A DNA stretch of 37,501 bases from Bacteroidota bacterium (GTDB lineage Bacteria; Bacteroidota; Bacteroidia; Chitinophagales; Saprospiraceae): the NCBI GenBank assembly GCA_017857395.1, contig JAFMDF010000058.1, forward strand, positions 1 through 37,501. The letters run 5' to 3'. A program made the translations under genes and the position numbers. A model generated the notes under the pieces. It did not search any database. It saw only the letters and a program-made list of their open reading frames with translations, and had not been told where the DNA came from. Shown here one piece after another: positions 25,709-35,232 of the stretch (positions are counted from its first letter, which is position 1; every line of letters starts with the position of its first letter).

Positions 25709-28582
25709 TTACTCCACCACCATCATCTTCTTAGTCAAACTACCAAACTGCGTATGCAATTGATAATACAACACACCACTAGCTTTTAAGTCGTCATTAT
25801 TCAATTCAATAGCATTGTATCCTTTTGCGTAATCGCCTTCAATCAATTGTAATTGCTTACCAGCTACATCAAAAATTTGTAATTGAATAGCACTATTTTC
25901 AGGCAATTCAAAACTAATCGTAGTACTTCGGTTAAATGGATTGGGTTGGTTTTGGAATAGTTGTAAATCCGTAGTTGTCGATTGTGTAAAAGCTAAATTT
26001 ACAGGCAACACCTCCAAGTTTGCATCATAAGCTTCTGCCACCGTTGGATTAGATTGGATGCTTAATAATTCACTCAATCGACCATTTTTGTTGGCAGTAA
26101 AGGTCATTGCAAAATTCAATGCTTCTGCATCTACGGCATTTAACTCATTCCAACTTGCCCGAATCAATCCATTGTCCATGGCAATGTTTTCTGCTTTTAA
26201 AGTAGCAGAAGTATTTAATGCGTCAAAAGTTAAAGCAGCTTGACTATAATTTAAAGTAAATTGATAGCCGACAATGGCGGTTGGGCTATTGGCTTGAAAT
26301 GGAATGGTATAGGTTTCGCCAGCCACTACCGTTCTATCTGCTATTACGAAAGCTAATTTATCAACATTTCTATCTTCATTACTCACCAGTCCATCGTTCT
26401 CAATTGGACTCGTATGGTCTGCCGTTCCGTTCACATCTCCTACTTTTACGCCTACAAAATTAAAATCGGTATCCTTTGATAAATTGATCGTCAAAGTTTC
26501 TGGGAAGGCCTCATCTAATGGATTATCATCCAAGAAATTATAATCTGCATCTATAAAACGCCAAGAGCTATTATTATTTGGGAAAGTCTTCGCCGTTCCT
26601 AAAATTACTTTTCTAATCGCTACTAAATCCGCAGCAGAAATAGAGTTTGATTTATTAACATCTGCGGAAATAACTTGATAAGGCGAATCAAAAGCTTGAA
26701 TATTTAGAATATGTTTTAAAATTAAAACCATATCCAAGGTGGTTATGCCGTTGCTGTAATTATCCTTTTTATCTAACTTGACAATAATATCCTCACAAGT
26801 TGCTACATCATTTACTTGGAAACCTCCATTGGCAATTGTTGAAGCAATAACATCGTTAGAGCCATCCGTTAGTTCAATGTCAACATTCAAAACAGTCGAT
26901 CCAAACTGAGTAGTCACAACTCCTTGTAAACGAGCCGACTCACCGAAGAATCCACAGATTTCCTGCATTGGCATTGCTTCAAATACATTGTCTTGCATTA
27001 ATTTAATACCCGTATTTCGCATAACGACGTCTCGCATAGTAGTCGCTCTAATTGCTACTTTTTCTGTTTCAGATAAAACATCATCATTTTCATAATAAAA
27101 ACGATCACCATCTCTAATTGCGGTGAACTGTAAATGTAGAAAAGCCCTAACTGTCTGTCCGAAAAGGGCATTAGGCATGTTTTGTTCTGCTAACATACCG
27201 ACCCAAGGGTCAATATCATTTACATTACTGTAGTTAGATTGTAATGCTTCAATTACAGCTGGGTCATCATTTATTTCCCTGAAAGCATTGTATGGTGTTA
27301 AACCTAAAGCAGCGCGATAAGTATTAAAGTCTGCTAATCCTCTTTCTCGTCCTCGATTGATATTGATGGATGCTAAATCTGTCCCACCTGCTCCAGGAGG
27401 ACCAAATAAAAAATTTCTTACATCATCCACTAGTTTAGCATCAAATTGTTGTTGTATTTGTACACCCATTCCTCTAAAAAATGGATCAAGTCCACCATTT
27501 TCAATTAATGCAGTTGGATTAAAAAATGCATTTCTTAAAGCTAATGGCCCTTCTGCTCGTTCATTGCCTTCTGCATCCATCACTAAAATATTTCCACTTA
27601 AAAGGGTATGTCCGATACGAAATGCAGCAGCAGAAAACCCGTTAAAAATAGCTGGATTAACAGTTGGGTCATAGCCAGTATAAGTTGCTAAGTTGATACC
27701 CATTGCAGGAAGCCATTCATCAAAAGTGATTCTTTGAATAATTCCACTAACAATTTTTCTAGCATGTTGATAGATTTGTTCGTCTTGCCAATCTGGATGT
27801 TGTAAAATTAATTCCTCGCAAATTCTATTATGCTCTCTTACAAAAAGCGTATGGTAAGCCGTTAAAAGTACATTTTCATTGCCTCTCACATCTCCTGCTA
27901 CAAATAATTTCTCAGCAAATCCCACATCGTCTGCCATCGAAGGAGCATCTATATAAACTTGATCATCAAATTCTCCGCTAACTGTATTAAATGGTAATAG
28001 ATTCCCTTCAGAAGTTTTTAATTTGCCATCTTGTAGCGTTCTTAGCCAAGTTGCTCTAAAAAGATCAGAACCGTAAACTGCTGAACCGTCTACCCAAGCA
28101 GTAATTTCGTTAAAATGTTCCCTTGGATTATCCTCACTAGTACCTGTTCCTTCCATAAATGCTGTTCGGGTCATTCCAATAGCTACGCCTGGAATTGCTC
28201 CTCCTGGATTAAAATGAGGATCAGGAAAATTAATCGGAATCATTGCGGGTTCATCATTACCTTCGGAAAGGGTAATGTCATGGTCAATAAATTGACCAAA
28301 CACCCAGACAAAATCACTTAACCCCATTCTATCGGCAAGGGGGGAATCTTGTGCAAAAAGGGCATTACTAATTTTTCGAGGATTTTGTCGTTGTGCGCCT
28401 GCTGGTGCAGAAATCTTATCCGCATAAGCAGAAGGGGCTAACCTAGCTAAAGCTGTGTGTGTAGCTCCCCAATTTGGATTATTCAAGTTATTACTAGAAC
28501 CATCATAAGTTCTAACTTCTTGTGCCAAGAGGGCAGTAACAAAAAAAGCTAAAGTGAATACTAGTGTAATATGTTTTTTCAT
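25709..28582 (-). CDS. animal-type heme peroxidase with dockerin, cohesin-like and T9SS domains
   Basis: 957 residues. The signal peptide ends near LLAQ20. The peroxidase domain (about 25-555) has the distal GQFIDHD motif (Q97, H101), the REHNR arginine motif near 250, the proximal FRIGHTL (H325) and NINRGRERGLADFN, so the heme site looks complete. This family uses hydrogen peroxide to oxidise halides or phenolics. A carboxypeptidase-regulatory-like linker (about 560-600) precedes a dockerin type I pair (about 600-660: ITTLDMVLILKHIL and ADVNKSNSISAADLVAIRKV). A cohesin-like domain (about 740-850) and a T9SS sorting domain (about 875-957: NQPNPFNRSTTISFEL ... GVLYYQL) follow. It is exported and surface-attached or released. 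Confidence 0.93.
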   Translation of the reverse strand: MKKHITLVFTLAFFVTALLAQEVRTYDGSSNNLNNPNWGATHTALARLAPSAYADKISAPAGAQRQNPRKISNALFAQDSPLADRMGLSDFVWVFGQFIDHDITLSEGNDEPAMIPINFPDPHFNPGGAIPGVAIGMTRTAFMEGTGTSEDNPREHFNEITAWVDGSAVYGSDLFRATWLRTLQDGKLKTSEGNLLPFNTVSGEFDDQVYIDAPSMADDVGFAEKLFVAGDVRGNENVLLTAYHTLFVREHNRICEELILQHPDWQDEQIYQHARKIVSGIIQRITFDEWLPAMGINLATYTGYDPTVNPAIFNGFSAAAFRIGHTLLSGNILVMDAEGNERAEGPLALRNAFFNPTALIENGGLDPFFRGMGVQIQQQFDAKLVDDVRNFLFGPPGAGGTDLASININRGRERGLADFNTYRAALGLTPYNAFREINDDPAVIEALQSNYSNVNDIDPWVGMLAEQNMPNALFGQTVRAFLHLQFTAIRDGDRFYYENDDVLSETEKVAIRATTMRDVVMRNTGIKLMQDNVFEAMPMQEICGFFGESARLQGVVTTQFGSTVLNVDIELTDGSNDVIASTIANGGFQVNDVATCEDIIVKLDKKDNYSNGITTLDMVLILKHILNIQAFDSPYQVISADVNKSNSISAADLVAIRKVILGTAKTFPNNNSSWRFIDADYNFLDDNPLDEAFPETLTINLSKDTDFNFVGVKVGDVNGTADHTSPIENDGLVSNEDRNVDKLAFVIADRTVVAGETYTIPFQANSPTAIVGYQFTLNYSQAALTFDALNTSATLKAENIAMDNGLIRASWNELNAVDAEALNFAMTFTANKNGRLSELLSIQSNPTVAEAYDANLEVLPVNLAFTQSTTTDLQLFQNQPNPFNRSTTISFELPENSAIQLQIFDVAGKQLQLIEGDYAKGYNAIELNNDDLKASGVLYYQLHTQFGSLTKKMMVVE

Positions 28583-29032
28583 TTATACAGGTATTTTATA
28601 CTTTTCTAAAGTCTATAATGTTTTTGAGAAACGGAATACAATGTAAAGACAACCCACCAATTACTACTCGAATAATTTAAGGCACTAGGCTTATAGGTAA
28701 TAATAAACCAATAGGGGATGATTTAATCATTACAGTAATATAAATCGGAATTTAGGATTTTGAAGCCTACAATTAAATAAACTTAGATTGTTTATCTCTA
28801 TCTAAAATTTAGGTGTAATATGTAATAGTAAAAGGCACAGTTTTAAGGAAAGTAATAGCTGTCCACAAATATAAGTAAAATACAAGCTAACTGCTCAGAT
28901 ATATTATCAAAAAAAAAGACGATTAAAAAGTTTTTTGATTGTTAAGTATTAAAAACCTTTATTCGGTTATTTTTCTACCCTATTTGGTGTACTTCTAGCC
29001 AATAGCCAATACTTTGTTCTAAGGAGAATTTT

Positions 29033-29089
29033 ATGCCAATTCGTTTAAAACACAAAGATTTCTATAAAAATCGACTTAAAAAAAGGTAA
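29033..29089 (+). CDS. possible 18-aa basic micro-ORF
   Basis: An ATG is preceded by AAGGAG with 6 nt spacing, rare in this window where genes lack Shine-Dalgarno sequences. It encodes MPIRLKHKDFYKNRLKKR, with seven Lys/Arg in the second half. It could be a short peptide or leader, or just chance. No family recognised. Confidence 0.2.
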   Translation: MPIRLKHKDFYKNRLKKR

Positions 29090-29322
29090 ATGTATTCTTA
29101 AAGATTAGTTAAACTGTAATTAACTTTTTTTGTTTTTTAACGATTGTCTCTTTTGCATAAAAGCTATTTTTTCTCCATTTTGTCCATGTTACACTAAGTC
29201 AATTTAGTTTATTGTAAATCAACTACTTATAAGAAAAAAGGCTACTCCGTAGCTGATTAAAAACAACTCAATTTAAAGATTTATAGCTACTTACGAATTG
29301 TTAAAATTTAAATTCAATCAAT

Positions 29323-29353
29323 TTTTATCCTTCCATTTTCCTGCCTACCTTTA
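29323..29353 (+). promoter_or_regulatory. possible promoter of the Ig-repeat gene
   Basis: TACCTTTA (29346-29353) with TTT 20 nt upstream resembles the TTG-N20-TACCTTTG promoters elsewhere in the window but misses the last base of each box. It is 108 nt before the start codon. Confidence 0.35.
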
Positions 29354-29460
29354 GAAAAAAGAACGGTCTTTTAATTAAACCACATTTGATAATATGATTT
29401 ACTAAACAGCGAGTAGTCAACATTAATTAGCCCCGGACTACTAGCAAAAAAAACGACGTT

Positions 29461-32400
29461 ATGCGAAGATTGACCAGATTAGCAGTTTTAATGACCCTTG
29501 CAATTTTTTTGACAACGGACATAATTGCACAGCAAACTACCACCCAAGACAGGCAGCAAGGAGATTATCTTTTTGGCTTGAACGGAGGTGTGGCCTATCA
29601 ACAAAGTGATGTGGCAACCGACTTAAGTGGGTTTGGGTTTGGATTGACTTATGGTAAAAATTTAATTTATAAACCCCATTCTCCTTTTAGTCTAGATGTG
29701 CGTAGTCGTTTTCAGATTGCTCGGTCTTTTGGAACAGATATCCGACCTTCTTTAGGCATTGCCAATAATGAGGCATTGAATGGCGAAAAGACACTTGATT
29801 ATAGTGGAGAACCTGGCGGTGATTTGGTTTATGCCAATCATAAAACCAATCAGATAGAGCTCGGTATGGAAGGAGTTTTAACTTTAAATGGTTTGCGAGA
29901 AGCAACGGGGCTTGGCATTTCTTTTACAGCTGGTGTTGGGGTAGACTGGTACCAAACAAAAATTGACCAAAGTAATGCGAATGGACTTTATGCGGACGGT
30001 TATAGCCGAGTAGATGCAGGTGGCGCAAAGCCTTTTAATTTATCTCAATTGGAAACGATTCGAGACGGAAAATATGAGACTTTAGCAGATGGTTTTGGAC
30101 AGGCTGGAAAATTTGGTATCATGCCTTCTTTAGGGGTGGAATTAGATTATGATTTGACCAATAATTTAGCTTTAGGGGTAGGACATAGAATGACCTTTTC
30201 TGGTACAGACCTTCTGGACGGACAACAATGGACGAATGCTAATACTTTAACAGGTAATAACGATATATTGCATTATACTTCTTTGGGTTTAAAATATAGA
30301 TTTAATCAAAAAAATACCCTTAAGAAAAATAGACAACCAACCATTGAATTAATGGAGCCTTATGGTAGTGGATTGAGTACGACAAAAGCACTGGTGCCTA
30401 TCAAAGCGACTATTAATCGAGTAGATAATCCATTTGATGTTTACTTGACAGTTAATGGAAAAGAGCAGCGGTTTAATTTTTCTAATAATAAATTGGCGGG
30501 CCAAATCCGCCTAAAAGCAGGAGAAAATAGAATCGTTATTACAGCGAATAACGCAGCAGGAACAGCTAAAAAGACCATCTTTTTAACTTATGAAACCAAT
30601 ATGCCCGAATCTGCAGAAGTCATTGATTTTGGGACACCAGAAATTATTTTTACCAGCCCTGTTGTGGATAATGAAAAGATTACTGAAAACCGAATGAAGG
30701 TAAGGGCTAAAGTAAGATTAGTGGACAATGAAAGAGCGATAGAATTACGAGTCAATGGTAAAAAAGAACGCTTTGATTTTGATAGTGGTATTGCCGTTTT
30801 AGAGGCAGTGATTGATTTAAGAACAGGTACAAATACCATTGAAATAAAAGCTAAAAACAGAAGCGGGGAGCAACGAGTAACTAGAACGATTTACCGAGAA
30901 TTACCGATTGCTTTTCCAACGGTTAATTTTACGAGCCCTGCTTATAATAATGCTAAAGTCGATAATCGTTTGACAACAATAAAAATCAATTTACAGCATA
31001 TTGCACAGTCTTCCGATATTCAATTATTGGTAAATGGTAGAAATGAGCCAAATTTCTATTTTGATAATCAAAATGGGGCATTGAAAGCCGATATAGAATT
31101 AAGAGAAGGACGTAATGAAATTGAAATCATTGCAACCAATAAAAGAGGAGAAGCTAGGGACCAAAGAACAATTGTTTACGAGCGAAGATATGTTCCTACT
31201 CCTACAATTCGGAGACCAAGAGTAACCATTAATGCACCACAATACCGAGAATCTACGACTAGAGAAGAAATGGTGGTAATTCATGCGACTTTGGAAAATA
31301 CTTTCAGAAAATCTGATATTCGATTGACTAATAATGGGTTGACTATTTATGATTTCGATTTTAATCCAAATACAGGGATTTTACGGCATAATTTGTACTT
31401 AAGAGCAGGCATCAATCAGGTATTGATTGAAGCTCAAAATGAGGCAGGTAGAGCTGATGCTAGGGCAACTATTAATTTTGAAGTGCCATTACCTCTACCT
31501 CCACCAATTGTAATTATTCCAAATGTAGCTATTTACCAACCTCGACAAAATGATGTTTTTGAAGCGCAAGAAATTACGGTAAAAGCAAATTTAAGTGGCG
31601 TGTTGAATAAGCGAGACATTGAGTTTCGAGTGAACCGAGAAGATTGCCTTGATTTTAGATTTAATCCAACGAATGGCAACTTCCGAGCAAAGGTCAATTT
31701 ACGGGAAGGAGAAAATGTAATTGTCATTAAAGCGAATAATCCAGCTGGAACAGACCGCCAGCGAATTACAATTTTCCATGAAAGACCTTATGCACCAGTT
31801 ATTGATTTAAAAACACCAAATTTTACATCGACTGATAAAAAAGAAATTCGATTAAAAGCGACGATTCAACATATTGAAAATAAGCGGGATATTCAAATAT
31901 TCTTGAATAATCGAATTGTTAGTAATTATAGATTTAGAGATGACAAATTAGAAGCAACTTTACGATTAAGAAAAGGTAATAACAATCTTGAAATCATTGC
32001 AACAAATAAATACGGAGAAACTAGAGAAGTGAAGAATATTGATTATTATTTACCACAGCCACCGAGTATTATTTTAACTAATATTGCTGATAACCAGACT
32101 TTTAATACTGCTCAAATTGAAGTGGCTGCAACAATCCAACATATAACAAAACGAAAAAATGTCAAGTTATTTATGAATGGTGTGCTTGCTAATAATACAG
32201 CTTTAGATGGCGATTATTTCACCGCAACTGTTCGCTTAAAAGAAGGTCGAAATACGCTGATTTTAAAAGCCAATAATGAGCATGGTAAAGAGGAAGTGAA
32301 TTTACAAATTAACTATTTACGACCAAGAAAAGCCACTATTGATTTTGTAAGTCATGATAATAAGGCAGAGGTAAGAGAAAGTGTAGTTGAAGTGAAAGCT

Positions 32401-32955
32401 ATTTTAAAGCATATTTCTGACAAGAAGGATATTGAATTAACTGTCAATAATAAAAGGGCTGATTTTACTTTTAATACGACTAGCTTAAAAAGTAGGGTTC
32501 AATTGAAAAAAGGCAGAAATATCATTCGTTTGATTGCTAGTACGACTAATGGTACGACGGAAGAAGTATTAACTTTAAATTATCGCCCCTTAATGGCTAA
32601 ACCAACTATTCAATTTGTCACGACGAAGAACGAGAAAAAGCAGACGCAAAATATGCGAGCAAGGATAACTGCACAAGTCGAAAATGTAACAGCAGTATCT
32701 GACTTGACCTTAACTCTAAATGGTCTTGCTTTTAATGATTTTGATTTTAATAAGGGCAAATTTGTGGCGACGATTCCTTTAAAATTAGGGGCGAATAAAA
32801 TTACGCTAAGTGCCAAAAATGAAGGTGGCAGCGCGGAGCAAAAGACAACGATTACTCGAACAATGGGGCGACCTACTATTTCTAAAGGTGGTAAAATAGG
32901 GAAGGGGAGTAAGATTGGAAAACGAGAAGCGACCCTTACGAAATCTAAATCTTAA
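29461..32955 (+). CDS. secreted protein with barrel-like N-domain and nine Ig-like repeats
   Basis: 1164 residues. The signal peptide ends near IIAQ. Residues about 30-285 resemble an outer-membrane beta-barrel (alternating strands, many Gly/aromatic residues, ending LHYTSLGLKYRFN). Nine tandem repeats of 90-101 residues then begin near residues 293, 393, 486, 586, 687, 779, 868, 958 and 1048. Each opens with P-x-I-x-F-x-x-P, has a central DI-x-L-x-x-N-G-x and a turn, and closes with L-x-x-G-x-N-x-I-x-I-x-A-x-N-x-x-G. That pattern fits a bacterial Ig-like or cadherin-like beta sandwich. The tail (1138-1164) is Lys/Gly-rich (GKIGKGSKIGKRE). No T9SS sorting domain is present. It is probably an outer-membrane protein displaying a repeat stalk; which side of the membrane the repeats face is not clear. 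Confidence 0.8.
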   Translation: MRRLTRLAVLMTLAIFLTTDIIAQQTTTQDRQQGDYLFGLNGGVAYQQSDVATDLSGFGFGLTYGKNLIYKPHSPFSLDVRSRFQIARSFGTDIRPSLGIANNEALNGEKTLDYSGEPGGDLVYANHKTNQIELGMEGVLTLNGLREATGLGISFTAGVGVDWYQTKIDQSNANGLYADGYSRVDAGGAKPFNLSQLETIRDGKYETLADGFGQAGKFGIMPSLGVELDYDLTNNLALGVGHRMTFSGTDLLDGQQWTNANTLTGNNDILHYTSLGLKYRFNQKNTLKKNRQPTIELMEPYGSGLSTTKALVPIKATINRVDNPFDVYLTVNGKEQRFNFSNNKLAGQIRLKAGENRIVITANNAAGTAKKTIFLTYETNMPESAEVIDFGTPEIIFTSPVVDNEKITENRMKVRAKVRLVDNERAIELRVNGKKERFDFDSGIAVLEAVIDLRTGTNTIEIKAKNRSGEQRVTRTIYRELPIAFPTVNFTSPAYNNAKVDNRLTTIKINLQHIAQSSDIQLLVNGRNEPNFYFDNQNGALKADIELREGRNEIEIIATNKRGEARDQRTIVYERRYVPTPTIRRPRVTINAPQYRESTTREEMVVIHATLENTFRKSDIRLTNNGLTIYDFDFNPNTGILRHNLYLRAGINQVLIEAQNEAGRADARATINFEVPLPLPPPIVIIPNVAIYQPRQNDVFEAQEITVKANLSGVLNKRDIEFRVNREDCLDFRFNPTNGNFRAKVNLREGENVIVIKANNPAGTDRQRITIFHERPYAPVIDLKTPNFTSTDKKEIRLKATIQHIENKRDIQIFLNNRIVSNYRFRDDKLEATLRLRKGNNNLEIIATNKYGETREVKNIDYYLPQPPSIILTNIADNQTFNTAQIEVAATIQHITKRKNVKLFMNGVLANNTALDGDYFTATVRLKEGRNTLILKANNEHGKEEVNLQINYLRPRKATIDFVSHDNKAEVRESVVEVKAILKHISDKKDIELTVNNKRADFTFNTTSLKSRVQLKKGRNIIRLIASTTNGTTEEVLTLNYRPLMAKPTIQFVTTKNEKKQTQNMRARITAQVENVTAVSDLTLTLNGLAFNDFDFNKGKFVATIPLKLGANKITLSAKNEGGSAEQKTTITRTMGRPTISKGGKIGKGSKIGKREATLTKSKS

Positions 32956-33035
32956 TATTTCTTTATGGAGGCTCTTGGAAGTTGAAAAAAAACGCTTCAA
33001 GGTCTGAGTAATCAGAATAACTTGACATTTTTTTC

Positions 33036-33076
33036 ACAGGGCGACTGTTTATAACAGCCGCTCTGTTTTATTTTAA
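33036..33076 (+). terminator. terminator of the Ig-repeat gene
   Basis: 14-nt arms (33036-33049 and 33053-33066, two mismatches) around a 3-nt loop, followed by TTTATTTTAA. It begins about 80 nt after the stop. Confidence 0.75.
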
Positions 33077-33175
33077 CGTATAAGTGAACTTCAGTTCATC
33101 GAAAATCAATAGAAACTATTTGTCATCTTTCTCAATCAAGTATCAAGAGCAATCCCTAGTGTGATATGCTTACCT

Positions 33176-33300
33176 ACTTTTTCTCCGTGTACCTCTGTGT
33201 TTTTCTCTGCGAATCTCTGTGGAATAACCCTTCAAGTATAATTGTTACACAGAGTGACTCAAAGTTTTCACAGAGTTACAGAGACAAAATTTGTGAGAGA
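33176..33300. repeat. ctctgtg-rich imperfect inverted repeat
   Basis: The left half is built from variants of ctccgtgtac, ctctgtgt and ctctgtgg. The right half carries the complement (acacagag at 33247-33254, cacagag at 33269-33275, acagag at 33278-33283). Left ctctgtgt (33193-33200) pairs with right acacagag. I recall very similar ctctgtg/cacagag repeats scattered between genes in many unrelated bacteria, so it looks like a dispersed repeat or MITE-like element. Confidence 0.6.
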
Positions 33301-33420
33301 GATTCACATTAGAAATTAATAAAGTATCAATACCCATTGGAAAAAAGAGCGTTCAATTTGTATTGTCAACAATTACACAGATATTAAGATTTAAAACTAT
33401 CTTGCAACCCAAAAATAGTA

Positions 33421-34602
33421 ATGATGATCAATAAATACCCATTTTTTATTTATAGCTTATTTTTAATGCTAACGCTTGGAACAGCTTGCTCAACCCAAGA
33501 GAAAAAGCAAGAGGTATCCACTACTAAATATATTGATTTGACCACTTTTTACGTAGGAACTTATACTCGTTCAGAAGGGCATGTAGATGGCAATGCAGAA
33601 GGAATTTATAAAATCCAAGTCAACGAACCAACTGGTGAGATAGCCGAAAAAAAGCTAGTGACGGAACTAATTAATCCCTCTTTTCTAACCTATTCACCCA
33701 ATAAAAAATACCTCTTTGCAGTAAGTGAATTGGCTCATGCCGATGAACCAACAGGATTTGTCTATGCCTATAAAATTGGTAAAGATTCTTTAGAATTCAT
33801 TAATCGACTGCCAACAGATGGGCAAGCACCTTGTCATATTTCTATTGACCAAACGGGTAAATTTGCCTTTGTTGCAAATTATGTTGGAGGAGTCGTTAAA
33901 ATGTATCGTATCAATGAAGATGGTGCTTTGGTGGCACTAGATAAAAAACAGTTTGAAGGGTCAAGTACACATCCGCAGCAAGATAGCCCACATTTGCACT
34001 CCGTCATTATTTCTCCTGATAATCAATTGGCAGTTGCACCAGATAAGGGAACAGATAAAATTTGGTTATTTACCATTGACCATGAAAATGGAAAACTAAT
34101 TCCTACAGAGCAAGCTTTTCTTAAAATTCAAGACGGTGCAGGCCCAAGGCATTTGGTCTGGTCAAAAAACGGCAAATTTTGTTATGTAATTAATGAATTG
34201 GATAATACCGTGAACGTGATTGCTTATGATAAAACGAAAAATGTATTTACGTCGATTCAAGCCATTTCTACCTTACCGACAGATTTTACAGGAGAGAGTT
34301 ATTGTGCAGATATTCGACTGCATCCAAATGGCAAATTTTTATATGGTTCTAACCGAGGGCATGATAGTATAGTGATGTATGAAGTCAATGCAACGACTGG
34401 TAAATTGACCTTTATTGGAACGGAATCCACTAGAGGTACTTTCCCAAGAAATTTTAGAATCGGTAAACAAGGTAAATTTTTATATGCAGCCAATCAGAAC
34501 TCTAGAAATATTACAAGTTATGCTATTGACGCAACGACTGGTCAATTAAATTTTACAGGATTTGATTTTAAAATTGGAACGCCTGTTTGTATTGAATTTT
34601 AA
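33421..34602 (+). CDS. lactonase-family beta-propeller lipoprotein
   Basis: 393 residues. The lipobox is LGTAC with Cys23. The remainder is a seven-bladed propeller of the 6-phosphogluconolactonase (YbhE-type) family: FYVGTYTRSEGHVDGNAEGIY, NPSFLTYSPNKKYLFAVSE, APCHISIDQTGKFAFVANYVGG, DSPHLHSVIISPDN, GPRHLVWSKNGKFCYVINEL and HPNGKFLYGSNRGHDSI. Cytoplasmic members hydrolyse 6-phosphogluconolactone; an exported lipoprotein form more likely acts on another lactone or related sugar acid, so the substrate is left open. ATG codons at 33421 and 33424 are equally usable. The gene stands alone. Confidence 0.9.
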   Translation: MMINKYPFFIYSLFLMLTLGTACSTQEKKQEVSTTKYIDLTTFYVGTYTRSEGHVDGNAEGIYKIQVNEPTGEIAEKKLVTELINPSFLTYSPNKKYLFAVSELAHADEPTGFVYAYKIGKDSLEFINRLPTDGQAPCHISIDQTGKFAFVANYVGGVVKMYRINEDGALVALDKKQFEGSSTHPQQDSPHLHSVIISPDNQLAVAPDKGTDKIWLFTIDHENGKLIPTEQAFLKIQDGAGPRHLVWSKNGKFCYVINELDNTVNVIAYDKTKNVFTSIQAISTLPTDFTGESYCADIRLHPNGKFLYGSNRGHDSIVMYEVNATTGKLTFIGTESTRGTFPRNFRIGKQGKFLYAANQNSRNITSYAIDATTGQLNFTGFDFKIGTPVCIEF

Positions 34603-34662
34603 ACTTTCAATATTTCCTGAACTAAATGAAAATAAAGTGCGTTAGGATACTAAACGAATGAT

Positions 34663-35232
34663 ATGATAGCTTCTATTTCTTTTCCGAATAGACAAGCCTT
34701 AGATAATTTTATCAAAGAGGAAAGGTCTAAAGCTTACACTTATCCTGAAATTGGTGCAACTAAAACGACCAAAATATTCGCTCATTATGATAATGATTAT
34801 AATTACATCGAACTAGGTAAAGGAGCCGAAATTTGGCAAAAAGCAAAAGTTGCCCTTCAGAATTGGCAACATTTTCCCTTACCTTGGACAAAAATATACC
34901 CGAATACAAGGGGGTTAAGAAAAGATGCAGTCGTTGTTGTTCTGTTCAGAATATTCGGTATTTGGTGGAGAAATAGCGCAAAGATTGTCTATGCCTTTGA
35001 TGAACCCAATCGTTTTGGCTTTGCTTATGGTACTTTGCCTGGGCATATAGAAATGGGGGAGGAAGTTTTTTGGATTGAGCGAAACGCAGCAGGCATGGTC
35101 TCTTACCACATTAAAGCCTTTTCCAAACCAAGGTTTTGGTTAGCAAAAATCGGATACCCAATTGCTCGTTTTTATCAACGAAAATTTGCCAGAGAATCGA
35201 AGGAAAACATGAAAAAATTATGCTTATGCTGA
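34663..35232 (+). CDS. DUF1990 family protein
   Basis: 189 residues. The C-terminal half carries the family core: FGFAYGTLPGHIEMGEEVFW, YHIKAFSKPRFWLAKIGYPI and ARFYQRKFARES. The N-terminal half (about 1-85) is the less conserved part of the same domain. There is no signal peptide or sure membrane segment; the fold is unknown to me beyond the family name. Its last 13 nt overlap the start of the YndJ-like gene, which implies translational coupling. DUF1990 and YndJ genes are often adjacent or fused in other bacteria, from memory. Confidence 0.88.
   Translation: MIASISFPNRQALDNFIKEERSKAYTYPEIGATKTTKIFAHYDNDYNYIELGKGAEIWQKAKVALQNWQHFPLPWTKIYPNTRGLRKDAVVVVLFRIFGIWWRNSAKIVYAFDEPNRFGFAYGTLPGHIEMGEEVFWIERNAAGMVSYHIKAFSKPRFWLAKIGYPIARFYQRKFARESKENMKKLCLC

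Larger units (their letters stand above)
28583..29460. other. long intergenic region (878 nt)
   Basis: Between two divergent secreted-protein genes. AT-rich, with no conserved gene or RNA recognised. The only items of note are a possible micro-ORF (29033-29089) and a promoter-like TACCTTTA box (29346-29353) before the Ig-repeat gene. No promoter box was found for the peroxidase gene. Confidence 0.6.
32956..33420. other. intergenic region with terminator and repeat
   Basis: No gene. It holds the terminator at 33036 and the ctctgtg-rich element at 33176-33300. The last 120 nt, AT-rich, should contain the promoter of the lactonase-like gene, but no clear box was found. Confidence 0.6.

Noticed and set aside
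30341-32870. Recent tandem DNA amplification of the Ig-like repeats
   Set aside because: The repeats are similar in protein pattern only; at the DNA level they are well diverged, so this is an old domain array and not a DNA repeat.
33176-33300. CRISPR array
   Set aside because: The short ctctgtg units are irregular, lack uniform repeat length and spacers, and form an inverted arrangement.
35136-35219. Upstream extension of the YndJ-like frame
   Set aside because: It is out of frame within the DUF1990 gene and is hydrophilic; the ATG at 35220 with a 13-nt overlap is far more plausible.
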